A stretch of DNA of 9,466 bases from JANXVY01 sp038329675 (GCA_038329675.1 JBBQNE010000124.1:1-9466), one strand, 5' to 3'; shown: positions 1 to 6,834, counted from the stretch's first letter. The notes: generated by a model from the letters alone, not told the origin. Numbers and translations: made by a program.

Positions 1-1745
1 CAGTTGCCAAAAAGCAAATCGAAGATCGTCTTGGGCTGCCTTTTGGCCTGTTGCCGCGGCGGTTCGCGTCGAGCAGCTGTTGTTTTAGGCTTTTCATCCG
101 CCACAGCGGCGGCCTCATCGAGAGGCGTTACGCCATCACCACCTGCCGCGGACGGCCTCGTGCCAGCAATTTGGCCGACTGACGGGCGAACGTTGAATTC
201 GTCGACGACCCCATCCACGCTCGCAACCGTGACCTTGCCGTCGTCCCACGTCCATGTTGCCAACTTCAGCCCGAGCTTGTGCGGCTCAACGGCAATCACC
301 GTTCGCGACACCACATCGACAAGCGCGGTCAACTCGATCGGTTGAGCGCCCAACTTCGTCGGCACGGTTCCGCCATCAAACCGCAGCACGCCAATTCCCT
401 TAAACGGCGCCTTGCGCAACTCCCAGTCGATCAGTTTGGGTTGACCGCTCCCAGGCGACTCGAGCGGGACGCGCAAGCTGGGCTGATCGGTACTGACCGC
501 GTAAAACTCGTTCCCGCGCTGTGCGACGGTCCAACCCGCGATACCGGCCCCAGCAATCTGGACATCGGCCGCATCACCAATATCGCCGCCGAGCCGCCTC
601 AACGCTTCGGCTGCGAGTGCAAATTCAGCGTTCGCTTCGGTTGCCCGTCGCATGTCGGGGAGGGCGTCCTGCGTCCGCCCCTGCGCTTCGGCGATAACGC
701 CGCGCGCCCATAGCGTTTCGGCGCGCGTCGTATCGAGTTTCAACGCCGTCTCGATATCTTTCATGCCGACGTCGGTTTGACCTGCCTCACTGTAGACAAC
801 ACCACGATAGGCAAACCCAAGCGGGTTGCGCGGGTCGGTTTCGATCGCGTTCGCTAAGTCGGCAAAGGCATCATCGAACGCCTCAAGATAGCCCCTTGCA
901 AGGCCGCGCCCGGCGTAGGCTGCGGCAAGCTTGGGGTCGATCTCGAGCGCGCGGGAGAAATCACGGACGGCGGCAGCATGGTTGCGGACGCCGAGATAAG
1001 CGCCGCCGCGCAGGAGATAGAGCTCGGTGTTGCCGTTATCAAAGGCGATAGCGCGCGAGAAATCTTCAATGGCGTCTTCGTATCTGCGGATCCGCAACTT
1101 AGCTGTGGCGCGACCCCGATAGGCGTTGGCGAAGCGATTATCGGCGTTGGCCGCCCTGGTAAAATCGCGGATGGCGGAATGGGGCCGACCCATCGACAGC
1201 AGAATGCGCCCTCGACCAGCAAGCGGAACCGCGCTTTGCGGCATCAATTCAATCGCGCGCGTGTAATCGCGAAGCGCTTCCTCGCTTTGGCCAAGCTTGT
1301 CGTGGCAGGCCGCCCGATTTGCGTATGCGGCGGAAAAGCCTGGAGCGAGCAACACGGCCCGGTCGAAGTCCCGCACGGCTTCCTTTGGCAAACCCAGCGC
1401 CAGCAACAGATTGCCGCGATTGTTGTATGTTGCGGCATGTTCGGGAAACAACTGGATCGAACGATTGAAATCGTCGATCGCGAGCTTCGCTTGGCCCGAC
1501 CGGGCGTAGGCGACAGCCCGATCGTTGAGGATGGCACCACGACGGTCGTTAGCCAGCCGCTGATCTTTGAGCGCCTCGGTATACAGCGTAACCGCCTGGG
1601 CCGTGTTACCGCGAAGTAGGTTCGACGCAGCTTCCCCTGCCGCATTTGGCTGTTCAGGCGCAGCGAGGGCCGTGAAAGGCGCACTGACGCTCGCCGCAAA
1701 AAGTGCGGTCCAGACGGCAATCGAGGTGCGATTCGGCTTGGTCAT
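1..1745 (-). CDS. Exported TPR-repeat protein (3' end at window edge)
   Basis: One uninterrupted minus-strand frame of 581 codons reaches the window edge; the last two bases (TG) could begin a TGA stop, so the protein is probably complete or nearly so. Residues 1-29 look like a Sec signal peptide: basic start, hydrophobic core, cleavage near ALA|AP. About residues 36-375 form ten consecutive 34-residue TPR units with clear signatures such as AYANRAACHDKLG and AIEDFSRAIAFD. After that comes a non-TPR, beta-rich stretch (about 376-525), a low-complexity Ala/Lys/Arg linker and the end IFDLLFGN. TPR arrays are protein-binding scaffolds; I infer a periplasmic or envelope role, but the partner is unknown and no enzyme motif is visible. 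The ATG at 1745 was chosen because it places the signal peptide at the N-terminus. An in-frame ATG at 1796 would add 17 residues; neither has a clear Shine-Dalgarno. The gene diverges from the thioesterase. Confidence 0.85.
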   Translation of the reverse strand, partial: MTKPNRTSIAVWTALFAASVSAPFTALAAPEQPNAAGEAASNLLRGNTAQAVTLYTEALKDQRLANDRRGAILNDRAVAYARSGQAKLAIDDFNRSIQLFPEHAATYNNRGNLLLALGLPKEAVRDFDRAVLLAPGFSAAYANRAACHDKLGQSEEALRDYTRAIELMPQSAVPLAGRGRILLSMGRPHSAIRDFTRAANADNRFANAYRGRATAKLRIRRYEDAIEDFSRAIAFDNGNTELYLLRGGAYLGVRNHAAAVRDFSRALEIDPKLAAAYAGRGLARGYLEAFDDAFADLANAIETDPRNPLGFAYRGVVYSEAGQTDVGMKDIETALKLDTTRAETLWARGVIAEAQGRTQDALPDMRRATEANAEFALAAEALRRLGGDIGDAADVQIAGAGIAGWTVAQRGNEFYAVSTDQPSLRVPLESPGSGQPKLIDWELRKAPFKGIGVLRFDGGTVPTKLGAQPIELTALVDVVSRTVIAVEPHKLGLKLATWTWDDGKVTVASVDGVVDEFNVRPSVGQIAGTRPSAAGGDGVTPLDEAAAVADEKPKTTAARREPPRQQAKRQPKTIFDLLFGN

Positions 1746-1906
1746 CGACGTAAGGTTTAGCGTGGGTATCGTTACCCCGCCATCCTTCACCGTCATCGTG
1801 GTGCCATTGTGCCCTGGTGCAGACGGTGTGCCGCCCGGCGGTTCCGTCCGCTACCGCAAATTCCGCAGCTCATGACAACACGCAACGCGTTGACAAGAGG
1901 ACGATC

Positions 1907-2479
1907 ATGAACCTTTGGTTGCGGTTACTGTGGCTGGTGGCGACGTCGGGCGCGCGCGGCCCGATCCGAGTTGAAGGCGACGTCGGCCAACTCGAATTCC
2001 GCGTCCTACCGACCGACCTCGACTTGTCGATGCATATGAACAACGGCCGTTACCTGACGTTGATGGACCTCGGCCGCCTCGATTATCTGGCGCGCACCGG
2101 CCTATGGCGGGCCGTTCGCCGCAATCACTGGACGCCGATCGCCTCGGCGATCACGGTTCGCTACCGCCGCGAACTACGACCGTTCGACCGGGTGCGGCTC
2201 GATACGCGACTGGTGTGCTGGGCGGAGGCGTCGGTCGTCATGGAGCAGGTGTTTGTTTTGCTCTCGGGGCCGCACAAGGGCCAAGTGGCAGCCCGCGCAC
2301 TGTTTAAAGGCGGGATTTATTCGCGCGCCGAACGATCGTTCATCAACGTTGGACGGTTAATGACCGAAATCGGCGTAACGGCGATGAGCCCACCCGTCCC
2401 TCCCGACGTCGATGCGTTCTTGAAGGCGGACGGCGCATTAAAAGTTGGTGCGGCCAGTTATGTCGCGCTGAACTCTTGA
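1907..2479 (+). CDS. Acyl-CoA thioesterase, THEM6-like hot-dog fold
   Basis: This encodes 190 residues of the 4HBT_2/THEM6-like thioesterase family. Family members have a hot-dog fold and are thought to hydrolyse acyl-CoA thioesters; the substrate here is unknown. The family signature is plain: LPTDLDLSMHMNNGRYLTLM at residues 34-53, followed by DLGRLDY, with the conserved Asp and His-Met-Asn-Asn near the expected active site. The region around ITVRYRRELRPFDRV (82-96) matches the central strand. The first 12 residues are hydrophobic (MNLWLRLLWLVA), typical of these proteins, and may associate with membrane. I chose the ATG at 1907 because AAGAGGA lies 5 nt upstream; the frame is open upstream to 1817, but that extension is not protein-like. 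The 161-nt gap to the divergent TPR gene must hold both promoters, but I could not pick one confidently. Confidence 0.87.
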   Translation: MNLWLRLLWLVATSGARGPIRVEGDVGQLEFRVLPTDLDLSMHMNNGRYLTLMDLGRLDYLARTGLWRAVRRNHWTPIASAITVRYRRELRPFDRVRLDTRLVCWAEASVVMEQVFVLLSGPHKGQVAARALFKGGIYSRAERSFINVGRLMTEIGVTAMSPPVPPDVDAFLKADGALKVGAASYVALNS

Positions 2480-2509
2480 GCGAATTCAATTCCGCGATTG
2501 CCCTGGTCG

Positions 2510-2532
2510 CCGCGCGGGGCTAGACCGCGCGG
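2510..2532 (+). terminator. GC-only stem-loop between thioesterase and methyltransferase cluster
   Basis: Two copies of CCGCGCGG (2510-2517 and 2525-2532) can pair as a perfect 8-bp stem with a 7-nt loop, 30 nt after the thioesterase stop. No T-tract follows, so this is not a canonical intrinsic terminator. It may be a Rho-assisted terminator, an mRNA-stabilising hairpin or a chance product of high GC. Each CCGCGCGG is also self-palindromic. Confidence 0.3.
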
Positions 2533-2573
2533 TCCCTAACGCATTTGCCGATTGGCCCCCGTTGTTACTGCGC

Positions 2574-3527
2574 ATGCCGCTTCCGCCCGCGACGCCGTCG
2601 TCCACAATCGCTTGGCCCCGTGCCATCGACGTCATTACGACGCCGGGAGCGAACGGCTACACGCTGCTCGATAGCGGCGGCGGGCGAAAACTTGAACAAT
2701 TTGGCTCCGTCGTCGTTGATCGACCAGAGCCCCAAGCCCTGTGGCAGCGGACGCGCCAAGACGCAGACTGGACGAATGCTCAAGCGGTGTTCTCAGCCTC
2801 TGGCGAAGACGATGAAAAGGGCAAATGGCGACTTGACCGAACCCTTGCCGAAGAATGGCCCGTTGCGCTCGATGGTGCAGCGGCCGTCTCGGTCCTGTGC
2901 CGATTATCTGGGCTATGGCATCTGGGGCTGTTTCCGGAGCAACGGCCACATTGGCAATTCATGCTCGATCATATTGAGCGTTGCAGGCGGGGAGACACCG
3001 CCCCTCGCGTGTTGAACCTGTTTGGGTATACGGGGGCTGCGACCCTGCTCGCCGCTCGCGCTGGAGCAGAAGTCACCCACGTCGATGCGTCTAAAAAAGC
3101 GGTCGCTTGGGGTCGCGACAACCAAGCCTCGAACCGTATGGCCGATGCCAAAGTACGTTGGCTCGTTGACGATGCGCTCAAGTTTACCGCCCGCGAGGTG
3201 CGTCGCGGCAAGACCTACGACATCATCCTGCTTGACCCACCCAAGTTCGGCCGCGGGCCAGATGGTGAAGTCTTTGACCTCTACCGACACATCGGCCCGC
3301 TGATCGACGACTGTTCCAAACTGTTGGCGCCAGGACCCTCAGCGATGGTTTTGACGGTGTACGCCATACGGGCGTCCGCGCTGTCATTTGCCGGTCTCGT
3401 CGCCGAAAAACTATCGGGCCGACCCGGTCACATCGCGGCTGGCGAACTGGTGCTCTTGGAACAAAGCAGCGGGCGCATCCTCCCCACCTCGCTCTATGTC
3501 CGCTGGACGGGCGAGGCACAACCATGA
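2574..3527 (+). CDS. Class I SAM methyltransferase, COG1092/RlmI-like
   Basis: A 317-residue Rossmann-fold methyltransferase of the COG1092 type, the group that contains the 23S rRNA methyltransferases RlmI and RlmK. SAM motif I is LNLFGYTGA (147-155), followed by the acidic residue D171 that binds the SAM ribose, and D199-D200 near the adenine. The catalytic motif is DPPKFGRG (221-228). The N-terminal segment carries the alphaproteobacterial pattern LLDSGGGRKLEQFG and RPEPQALW and is not a recognisable PUA domain, so the target may differ from that of RlmI. An RNA substrate, probably rRNA, is inferred from family only. The start is uncertain: ATG 2574 has no good Shine-Dalgarno, and a TTG at 2562 is also possible. 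It overlaps the next gene by four bases (ATGA), which implies translational coupling. Confidence 0.85.
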   Translation: MPLPPATPSSTIAWPRAIDVITTPGANGYTLLDSGGGRKLEQFGSVVVDRPEPQALWQRTRQDADWTNAQAVFSASGEDDEKGKWRLDRTLAEEWPVALDGAAAVSVLCRLSGLWHLGLFPEQRPHWQFMLDHIERCRRGDTAPRVLNLFGYTGAATLLAARAGAEVTHVDASKKAVAWGRDNQASNRMADAKVRWLVDDALKFTAREVRRGKTYDIILLDPPKFGRGPDGEVFDLYRHIGPLIDDCSKLLAPGPSAMVLTVYAIRASALSFAGLVAEKLSGRPGHIAAGELVLLEQSSGRILPTSLYVRWTGEAQP

Positions 3528-4342
3528 ACGGGTTTGCCGCGCGGCCCATCACCAGCCTGACGAACGAACGCGTCAAAGCCATTCGCGCGCTTGAAATGCG
3601 CAAGGAGCGCAAAGAAACCGGTCTGTTCGTCGTCGAAGGCACGTCGATCCTGATCACCGCGCGTGAGATGGGCTTCAAGCCTGAAACGCTCGTGTATCTG
3701 GCGGGAAGCAACCACTCGGGCGTTCAAAAAGGGCTCGTTGATGGGGCCCTCTCTGCAGGCGTCGAGTGTCTGGAGGTCAATTACGCCGTTCTCGAAAAGC
3801 TGTCGGGCAAGGACAACCCGCAAACGATGATCGGCGTCTTCCGTCAGACGTTCGCTGCGCCACCGGACGCAGCAAAAGCCGATCCCTCTAGCGTTTGGAT
3901 CGCACTTGAAGACATTCGCGATCCTGGCAATTTGGGGACGATCATTCGTTCGGCCGATGCGTTTGGAGCCGCCGGCGTCATCCTGATCGGGTCATGTGCC
4001 GATCCCCATTCGCGTGAAGCGATCCGAGCGACAATGGGGTCGATTTTCGCCGTGCCCGTTGTCAAAATGACGCCCGGCGCCTTTGTCGAACTGGCACAGC
4101 ATTGGCCCGGCGATGTCGTTGGGACGCATCTGTCTGGTTCCGAGGATGTGCGAACCGCGCGTTATCGCGGTCCAGTGATCGTGGCGATGGGGAGCGAAGG
4201 TCCCGGACTGTCCGGTGATCTCACGGCGGCGTGCACGCGGCTCGTCAAGATCCCGATGTCGGGCCGCCTCGATAGCCTCAATTTGGCGATCGCGACGGCC
4301 ATCACGCTGTTTGAAGTCCGCCGCCCCCATCTCAAGCTCTGA
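3524..4342 (+). CDS. TrmH/SpoU-family RNA 2'-O-ribose methyltransferase
   Basis: A 272-residue SPOUT-superfamily enzyme expected to methylate a ribose 2'-OH in tRNA or 23S rRNA using SAM. The N-terminal part (about 8-110) is the SpoU substrate-binding domain, with FVVEGTSILI at 35-44. The C-terminal knotted domain shows all three SpoU motifs: motif 1, DIRDPGNLGTIIRSADAFGA (130-149), with N136 and the catalytic arginine R142; motif 2, AMGSEGPGLS (221-230); and motif 3, IPMSGRLDSLNLAIATAI (243-260). The length is normal for the RlmB/TrmH-like group that has an N-terminal domain. The exact nucleotide target cannot be read from sequence. The ATG at 3524 overlaps the stop of the upstream methyltransferase, with GCGAGG about 10 nt before it, so the two are almost certainly co-translated. 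Confidence 0.9.
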   Translation: MNGFAARPITSLTNERVKAIRALEMRKERKETGLFVVEGTSILITAREMGFKPETLVYLAGSNHSGVQKGLVDGALSAGVECLEVNYAVLEKLSGKDNPQTMIGVFRQTFAAPPDAAKADPSSVWIALEDIRDPGNLGTIIRSADAFGAAGVILIGSCADPHSREAIRATMGSIFAVPVVKMTPGAFVELAQHWPGDVVGTHLSGSEDVRTARYRGPVIVAMGSEGPGLSGDLTAACTRLVKIPMSGRLDSLNLAIATAITLFEVRRPHLKL

Positions 4343-4354
4343 CCGCGGTCCAAT

Positions 4355-5308
4355 ATGCGCATCGAGTACCATCGAACGCTGATCGCCGACCACGTTCGCA
4401 ATGGGGCGTTCTTCGCGGCTTTGAAGGCGTGCATCGAGCCCGGTAAAACGGTCGTTGCCGATATTGGAACCGGCACCGGTCTGATCGGCGTGATGGCCGC
4501 GCGGCTTGGGGCAAAGCGCGTTTATATGTACGAGACGGCCGCGATAGGCGCGGTGGCAGAGCAAACGGTTCGTGACAACAAACTCGGTGCCGTCTGCGAG
4601 GTCATGGCGTGCCATTCCGCCGACATGATCGACCCACCGCGCGCCGACGTCGTGGTATCTGAGACGCTCGGCAACTACGCGCTCGAAGAAAACATCATTT
4701 CAACTTTGTCAGATGGGGCAGCGCGTCACCTAAACCCCCGCGGCCGTCTCATTCCATCGGCACTGACGCAATTCGTGGCACCGGTCACATCAGATCGGTT
4801 CCACCGTGAACTGGCCGTCTGGGACGAGGCCGGCGCACGGCTCGGGATCGCCCTCGACCTCAGCCACGCGCGGGCAATGACCGTCAACAACGCCTACGTG
4901 CGCCACCTGGCGCCAAATGATCTGATGCCGGGTGCCAAATCCATCATCGCCTGGGACCGCGTCGACTTTACCAAACGGCCATCGGCCAACCGGAAGTGCG
5001 ACGTTGCCTGGCGCATCGATACACCATCGCAAATCCACGGGTTTGCGGTCTGGTGGTCGGTCGAGCTGGGACCGGGGATCGAGCTATCGACGGCGCCAGC
5101 CGCACCGTGGACGCATTGGGAGCAACTTTATTTTCCCCTTGGCGAGCCCTTGATTGCTGAGCCCGATCAACACGTTAGATTGTCGTTACGCACAAAATCG
5201 TCGGAAGAAGGCGGGACGCACCTCGCGTGGACGGCAACCCTGACCGATGCCCAAGGACAGCAACTCGCGCGACACGCCCACGATTTGGACAAGGGCTACT
5301 TACCTTAG
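4355..5308 (+). CDS. PRMT-like SAM-dependent methyltransferase
   Basis: A 317-residue protein with the layout of a protein arginine N-methyltransferase. SAM motif I is ADIGTGTGLIG (35-45), and E60 is the expected ribose-binding acid. SETLGNYALEE (102-112) corresponds to the PRMT double-E loop: E103 and E112 are nine residues apart, the same spacing as E144/E153 of human PRMT1. A THW loop follows in PWTHWEQ (251-257), in the predicted C-terminal beta-barrel. The N-terminal YxxY helix of eukaryotic PRMTs is missing. It cannot lie upstream, because the SpoU stop codon is in the same frame 12 nt before this ATG. Arginine methylation activity is therefore an inference, and the substrate (perhaps a ribosomal or RNA-binding protein) is unknown. 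The alternative is a related small-molecule or ribosomal-protein methyltransferase. It is probably co-transcribed with the two upstream methyltransferases. Confidence 0.75.
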   Translation: MRIEYHRTLIADHVRNGAFFAALKACIEPGKTVVADIGTGTGLIGVMAARLGAKRVYMYETAAIGAVAEQTVRDNKLGAVCEVMACHSADMIDPPRADVVVSETLGNYALEENIISTLSDGAARHLNPRGRLIPSALTQFVAPVTSDRFHRELAVWDEAGARLGIALDLSHARAMTVNNAYVRHLAPNDLMPGAKSIIAWDRVDFTKRPSANRKCDVAWRIDTPSQIHGFAVWWSVELGPGIELSTAPAAPWTHWEQLYFPLGEPLIAEPDQHVRLSLRTKSSEEGGTHLAWTATLTDAQGQQLARHAHDLDKGYLP

Positions 5309-5593
5309 GCGCATGCGCCCTCCCGCGCGCGCGATCCCGAGTTCGACCACGCGTTCGGTCATGGGCTCCATCAAGGGTTCGATTACCCGATCGATGCCCG
5401 GGTGCGACGATCTTGCAGTCAGCTGTTTGTCAAGGCATAACATCGGCCAATCGGACGCGCATGGGCGTGACTTCGTGACAGCAGATTGAGCGAATTTTCG
5501 ATCACTGCCCGGTGAAGACGTTTCCAAGTGCGAGGTTCGTTTGCGGCTTAGTGCTCGCCACTAGGCTCTGCGTCGTTACCGGAGGCATTTGGT
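5309..5593. other. Gap before the cold-shock gene; probable long leader
   Basis: This 285-nt stretch has no convincing gene. The PRMT-like gene stops at its left edge, and no clear intrinsic terminator follows. The right part should hold the csp promoter and 5' leader. Short open frames exist on both strands, but none has a good ribosome binding site or a recognisable product. Confidence 0.5.
5413..5441 (+). promoter_or_regulatory. Weak candidate promoter for the cold-shock gene
   Basis: TTGCAG (5413-5418) and CATAAC (5436-5441) are separated by 17 nt. This would start transcription near 5448 and leave a leader of about 145 nt, similar in size to the leaders of cspA-type mRNAs. Only four of six bases fit the -10 consensus and three of six fit the -35, so this is a suggestion, not a call. 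Confidence 0.2.
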
Positions 5594-5806
5594 ATGTCGA
5601 GCAGCGGCACGGTGAAGTGGTTTAATGGCATCAAGGGTTATGGCTTCATCCAGCCAGATGAGGGCGGCGGCGACGTCTTCGTGCATATCTCCGCCGTTGA
5701 GAGGGCGGGGCTTAAATCGCTCCGTGAAGGTGAAAAGCTTGGCTATGAGCTTGAGCAGGGCCGTAACGGGAAGTTTGCCGCAGTGAATTTACGGCCACTG
5801 TCCTAA
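5594..5806 (+). CDS. Cold-shock-domain protein (CspA family)
   Basis: A 70-residue single cold-shock domain, the normal size for bacterial CspA-type RNA chaperones, which bind single-stranded RNA or DNA and melt mRNA structure. It begins with GTVKWFNGIKGYGFI (5-19), containing the RNP1 motif KGYGFI, and continues to RNP2 VFVHIS (28-33). Aromatic nucleic-acid contacts W9, F10, Y16, F18, F29 and H31 are all present. The ATG has GGAGG 8 nt upstream, the clearest ribosome binding site on the plus strand. The long non-coding leader is compatible with cold induction, but that is inference. It lies upstream of infA in the same direction, separated by a probable terminator. Confidence 0.96.
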   Translation: MSSSGTVKWFNGIKGYGFIQPDEGGGDVFVHISAVERAGLKSLREGEKLGYELEQGRNGKFAAVNLRPLS

Positions 5807-5957
5807 CGCAGATATTCGTCGGCGCCCTGCCGGTTGATCGCGGGCGCGCCGACTGCCGTGCGCTGTGATGTCCCGTCGTTTTGCGCCCGGCGGACGTCTT
5901 GACGGCTGGCCGAAGTCGGCGCAGGACAGCCGATGATGGGACGGACGGGCTAAGCAT

Positions 5958-5988
5958 GCCGATGGCGTCTCGGCTGCCTGTTTTTTTT
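5958..5988 (+). terminator. Probable intrinsic terminator after the cold-shock gene
   Basis: GCCGA (5958-5962) pairs with TCGGC (5970-5974) around a 7-nt loop. Two further G-C pairs are possible across a small internal mismatch. An uninterrupted run of eight T (5981-5988) follows 6 nt downstream. The T-run is conspicuous in this GC-rich sequence and supports termination of csp transcripts before infA, although the stem is short. Confidence 0.45.
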
Positions 5989-5995
5989 CGTGTCA

Positions 5996-6027
5996 AAACG
6001 GGGGGCAGATCCGTCTGCGCCCCGTTT
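5996..6027 (+). other. Strong hairpin just upstream of infA
   Basis: AAACGGGG (5996-6003) and GCAGA (6005-6009) pair with TCTGC (6014-6018) and CCCCGTTT (6020-6027): 13 base pairs with one G-G mismatch and a TCCG tetraloop. It ends 19 nt before the infA Shine-Dalgarno. CACTTTTC follows, so it might be a second, weaker terminator. It might also be a structure in the infA leader that affects mRNA stability or translation. Confidence 0.5.
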
Positions 6028-6055
6028 CACTTTTCATTCGATCTTTGAGGGATAA

Positions 6056-6352
6056 ATGGCGAAAGAAGAAATGCTCGAATTCGAAGGCATCGTTGAGGAA
6101 GTTCTTCCGGACGCCCGGTGCCGCGTTAAACTCGACAACGGGCACGAGGTCGTCGCCTACACGTCTGGTCGCATGAAGAAGAACCGGATTCGTATTTTGG
6201 CTGGCGATCGGGTCACGATCGAAATGACGCCTTACGATCTGTCGAAGGGCCGCATCAACTTTCGCCACAAAGATGCCCGTGGCGGGCCTGGACCCGGCGG
6301 CCCGACCGGCCCCGGCGGCGGCGCTCCTGGAGGTACGCGCCCTCGCCGCTGA
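6056..6352 (+). CDS. infA: Translation initiation factor IF-1 with C-terminal extension
   Basis: IF-1 binds the 30S A site during initiation together with IF-2 and IF-3. Residues 1-72 form the complete S1-type OB fold and are close to the E. coli protein: MAKEEMLEFEGIVEEVLPDA at the start, then KNRIRILAGDRVTIEMTPYD (42-61) and LSKGRINFRHK (62-72). The usual factor ends about here (72 residues), but this one continues 26 residues with a tail rich in Gly and Pro that ends TRPRR. The tail is probably disordered and basic, and could touch rRNA. GAGGGA (6047-6052) gives a good ribosome binding site just before the ATG. The gene is convergent with gapR across a tandem repeat array. Confidence 0.96.
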   Translation: MAKEEMLEFEGIVEEVLPDARCRVKLDNGHEVVAYTSGRMKKNRIRILAGDRVTIEMTPYDLSKGRINFRHKDARGGPGPGGPTGPGGGAPGGTRPRR

Positions 6353-6374
6353 TACGCTGACCGGCAAACGACCG

Positions 6375-6521
6375 CGTTACGCGCTGACCCCGTTACGAGC
6401 TGACCCCGCTACGAGCTGACCCCGTTACGAGCTGACCCTGTTACGAGCTGACCCCGTTACGGGCTGACCCCGTTACGAGCTGACAGCGTGAAGCGTAGGG
6501 TGCGACGTCAAGCGCGTAACG
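6375..6521. repeat. 11-bp inverted repeat bracketing the tandem array
   Basis: CGTTACGCGCT (6375-6385) is matched exactly by its reverse complement AGCGCGTAACG (6511-6521). The left arm is itself the degenerate edge of the 16-bp array; the right arm lies between the array and the gapR stop. The arms could pair as a stem enclosing about 125 nt, or they could be diverged copies of the repeat in opposite orientation. Confidence 0.55.
6383..6478. repeat. Six tandem copies of a 16-bp unit
   Basis: The unit GCTGACCCCGTTACGA occurs six times head to tail at 6383, 6399, 6415, 6431, 6447 and 6463. Three copies match this unit exactly. The other three differ at one base each: T to C in copy 2, C to T in copy 4, and A to G in the last base of copy 5. 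A degenerate half-unit (6372-6382) precedes it and GCTGAC (6479-6484) follows. The 16-bp period is not a multiple of three, so it is not coding. The array fills most of the gap between the convergent infA and gapR stops. Function unknown; such arrays usually change copy number by slippage. Confidence 0.95.
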
Positions 6522-6531
6522 GCTTCGCCGA

Positions 6532-6834
6532 CTATTCGGCCGCGTCGAGCATCCGGTCAGCATCGCTGTCATATCGCCCGGTATCCTGCGCGAGCATGCC
6601 GAGCGCGTGCATGTAGACTTCCAGGATGCTCTCTTCTTCTTCCCGCTCGGTTTTGTTCTTCTTGCGAAGCTGGATGATTTTACGCAGCGCTTTAACATCG
6701 AAGCCCACGCCTTTGGCTTCGAGGTACTTGTCGCGGATATCGTCTGCGAGCGCCTTTTTTTCCTGCTCCAACCGCTCGATCTGTTCGACGAGCTGGCGGA
6801 GTTGGGCCTGGGCGGCCCCTTGCAAAGTCGACAT
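6532..6834 (-). CDS. gapR: GapR (DUF2312) nucleoid-associated protein
   Basis: A 100-residue, highly charged, alpha-helical protein of the GapR/DUF2312 family. In Caulobacter, GapR is a coiled-coil DNA clamp that prefers overtwisted, AT-rich DNA and helps topoisomerases during replication. The long coiled coil is seen at about residues 8-40 (LRQLVEQIERLEQEKKALAD). After it comes the family hallmark KYLEAKGVGFDVKALRKIIQ (36-55), then RKKNKTEREEEESILEVYM and the tail DTGRYD. The ATG at 6834 was chosen because the family starts there; AAGGA lies about 10 nt upstream. The frame is open to 6981, but that extension is not protein-like and would overlap the pyrE promoter region. It is convergent with infA and divergent from pyrE. 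Confidence 0.95.
   Translation of the reverse strand: MSTLQGAAQAQLRQLVEQIERLEQEKKALADDIRDKYLEAKGVGFDVKALRKIIQLRKKNKTEREEEESILEVYMHALGMLAQDTGRYDSDADRMLDAAE

Noticed and set aside
279..1619. Open plus-strand frames of 144 and 213 codons
   Set aside because: They lie antisense to the TPR gene, whose frame gives ten regular TPR units; the plus-strand proteins show no domain or ribosome binding site.
1890..1895. Perfect TTGACA hexamer before the thioesterase gene
   Set aside because: It ends only 11 nt before the ATG and overlaps the Shine-Dalgarno region, so it cannot serve as a -35 box for this gene.
5300..5527. Minus-strand 75-codon ORF in the gap before the cold-shock gene
   Set aside because: The last 30 residues look somewhat protein-like, but there is no good ribosome binding site, it runs into the PRMT-like stop region, and I recognise no family. 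It is more likely chance in GC-rich DNA.
6383..6484. CRISPR-like array
   Set aside because: The 16-bp units are contiguous with no spacers and no cas genes are in view; it is a simple tandem repeat.
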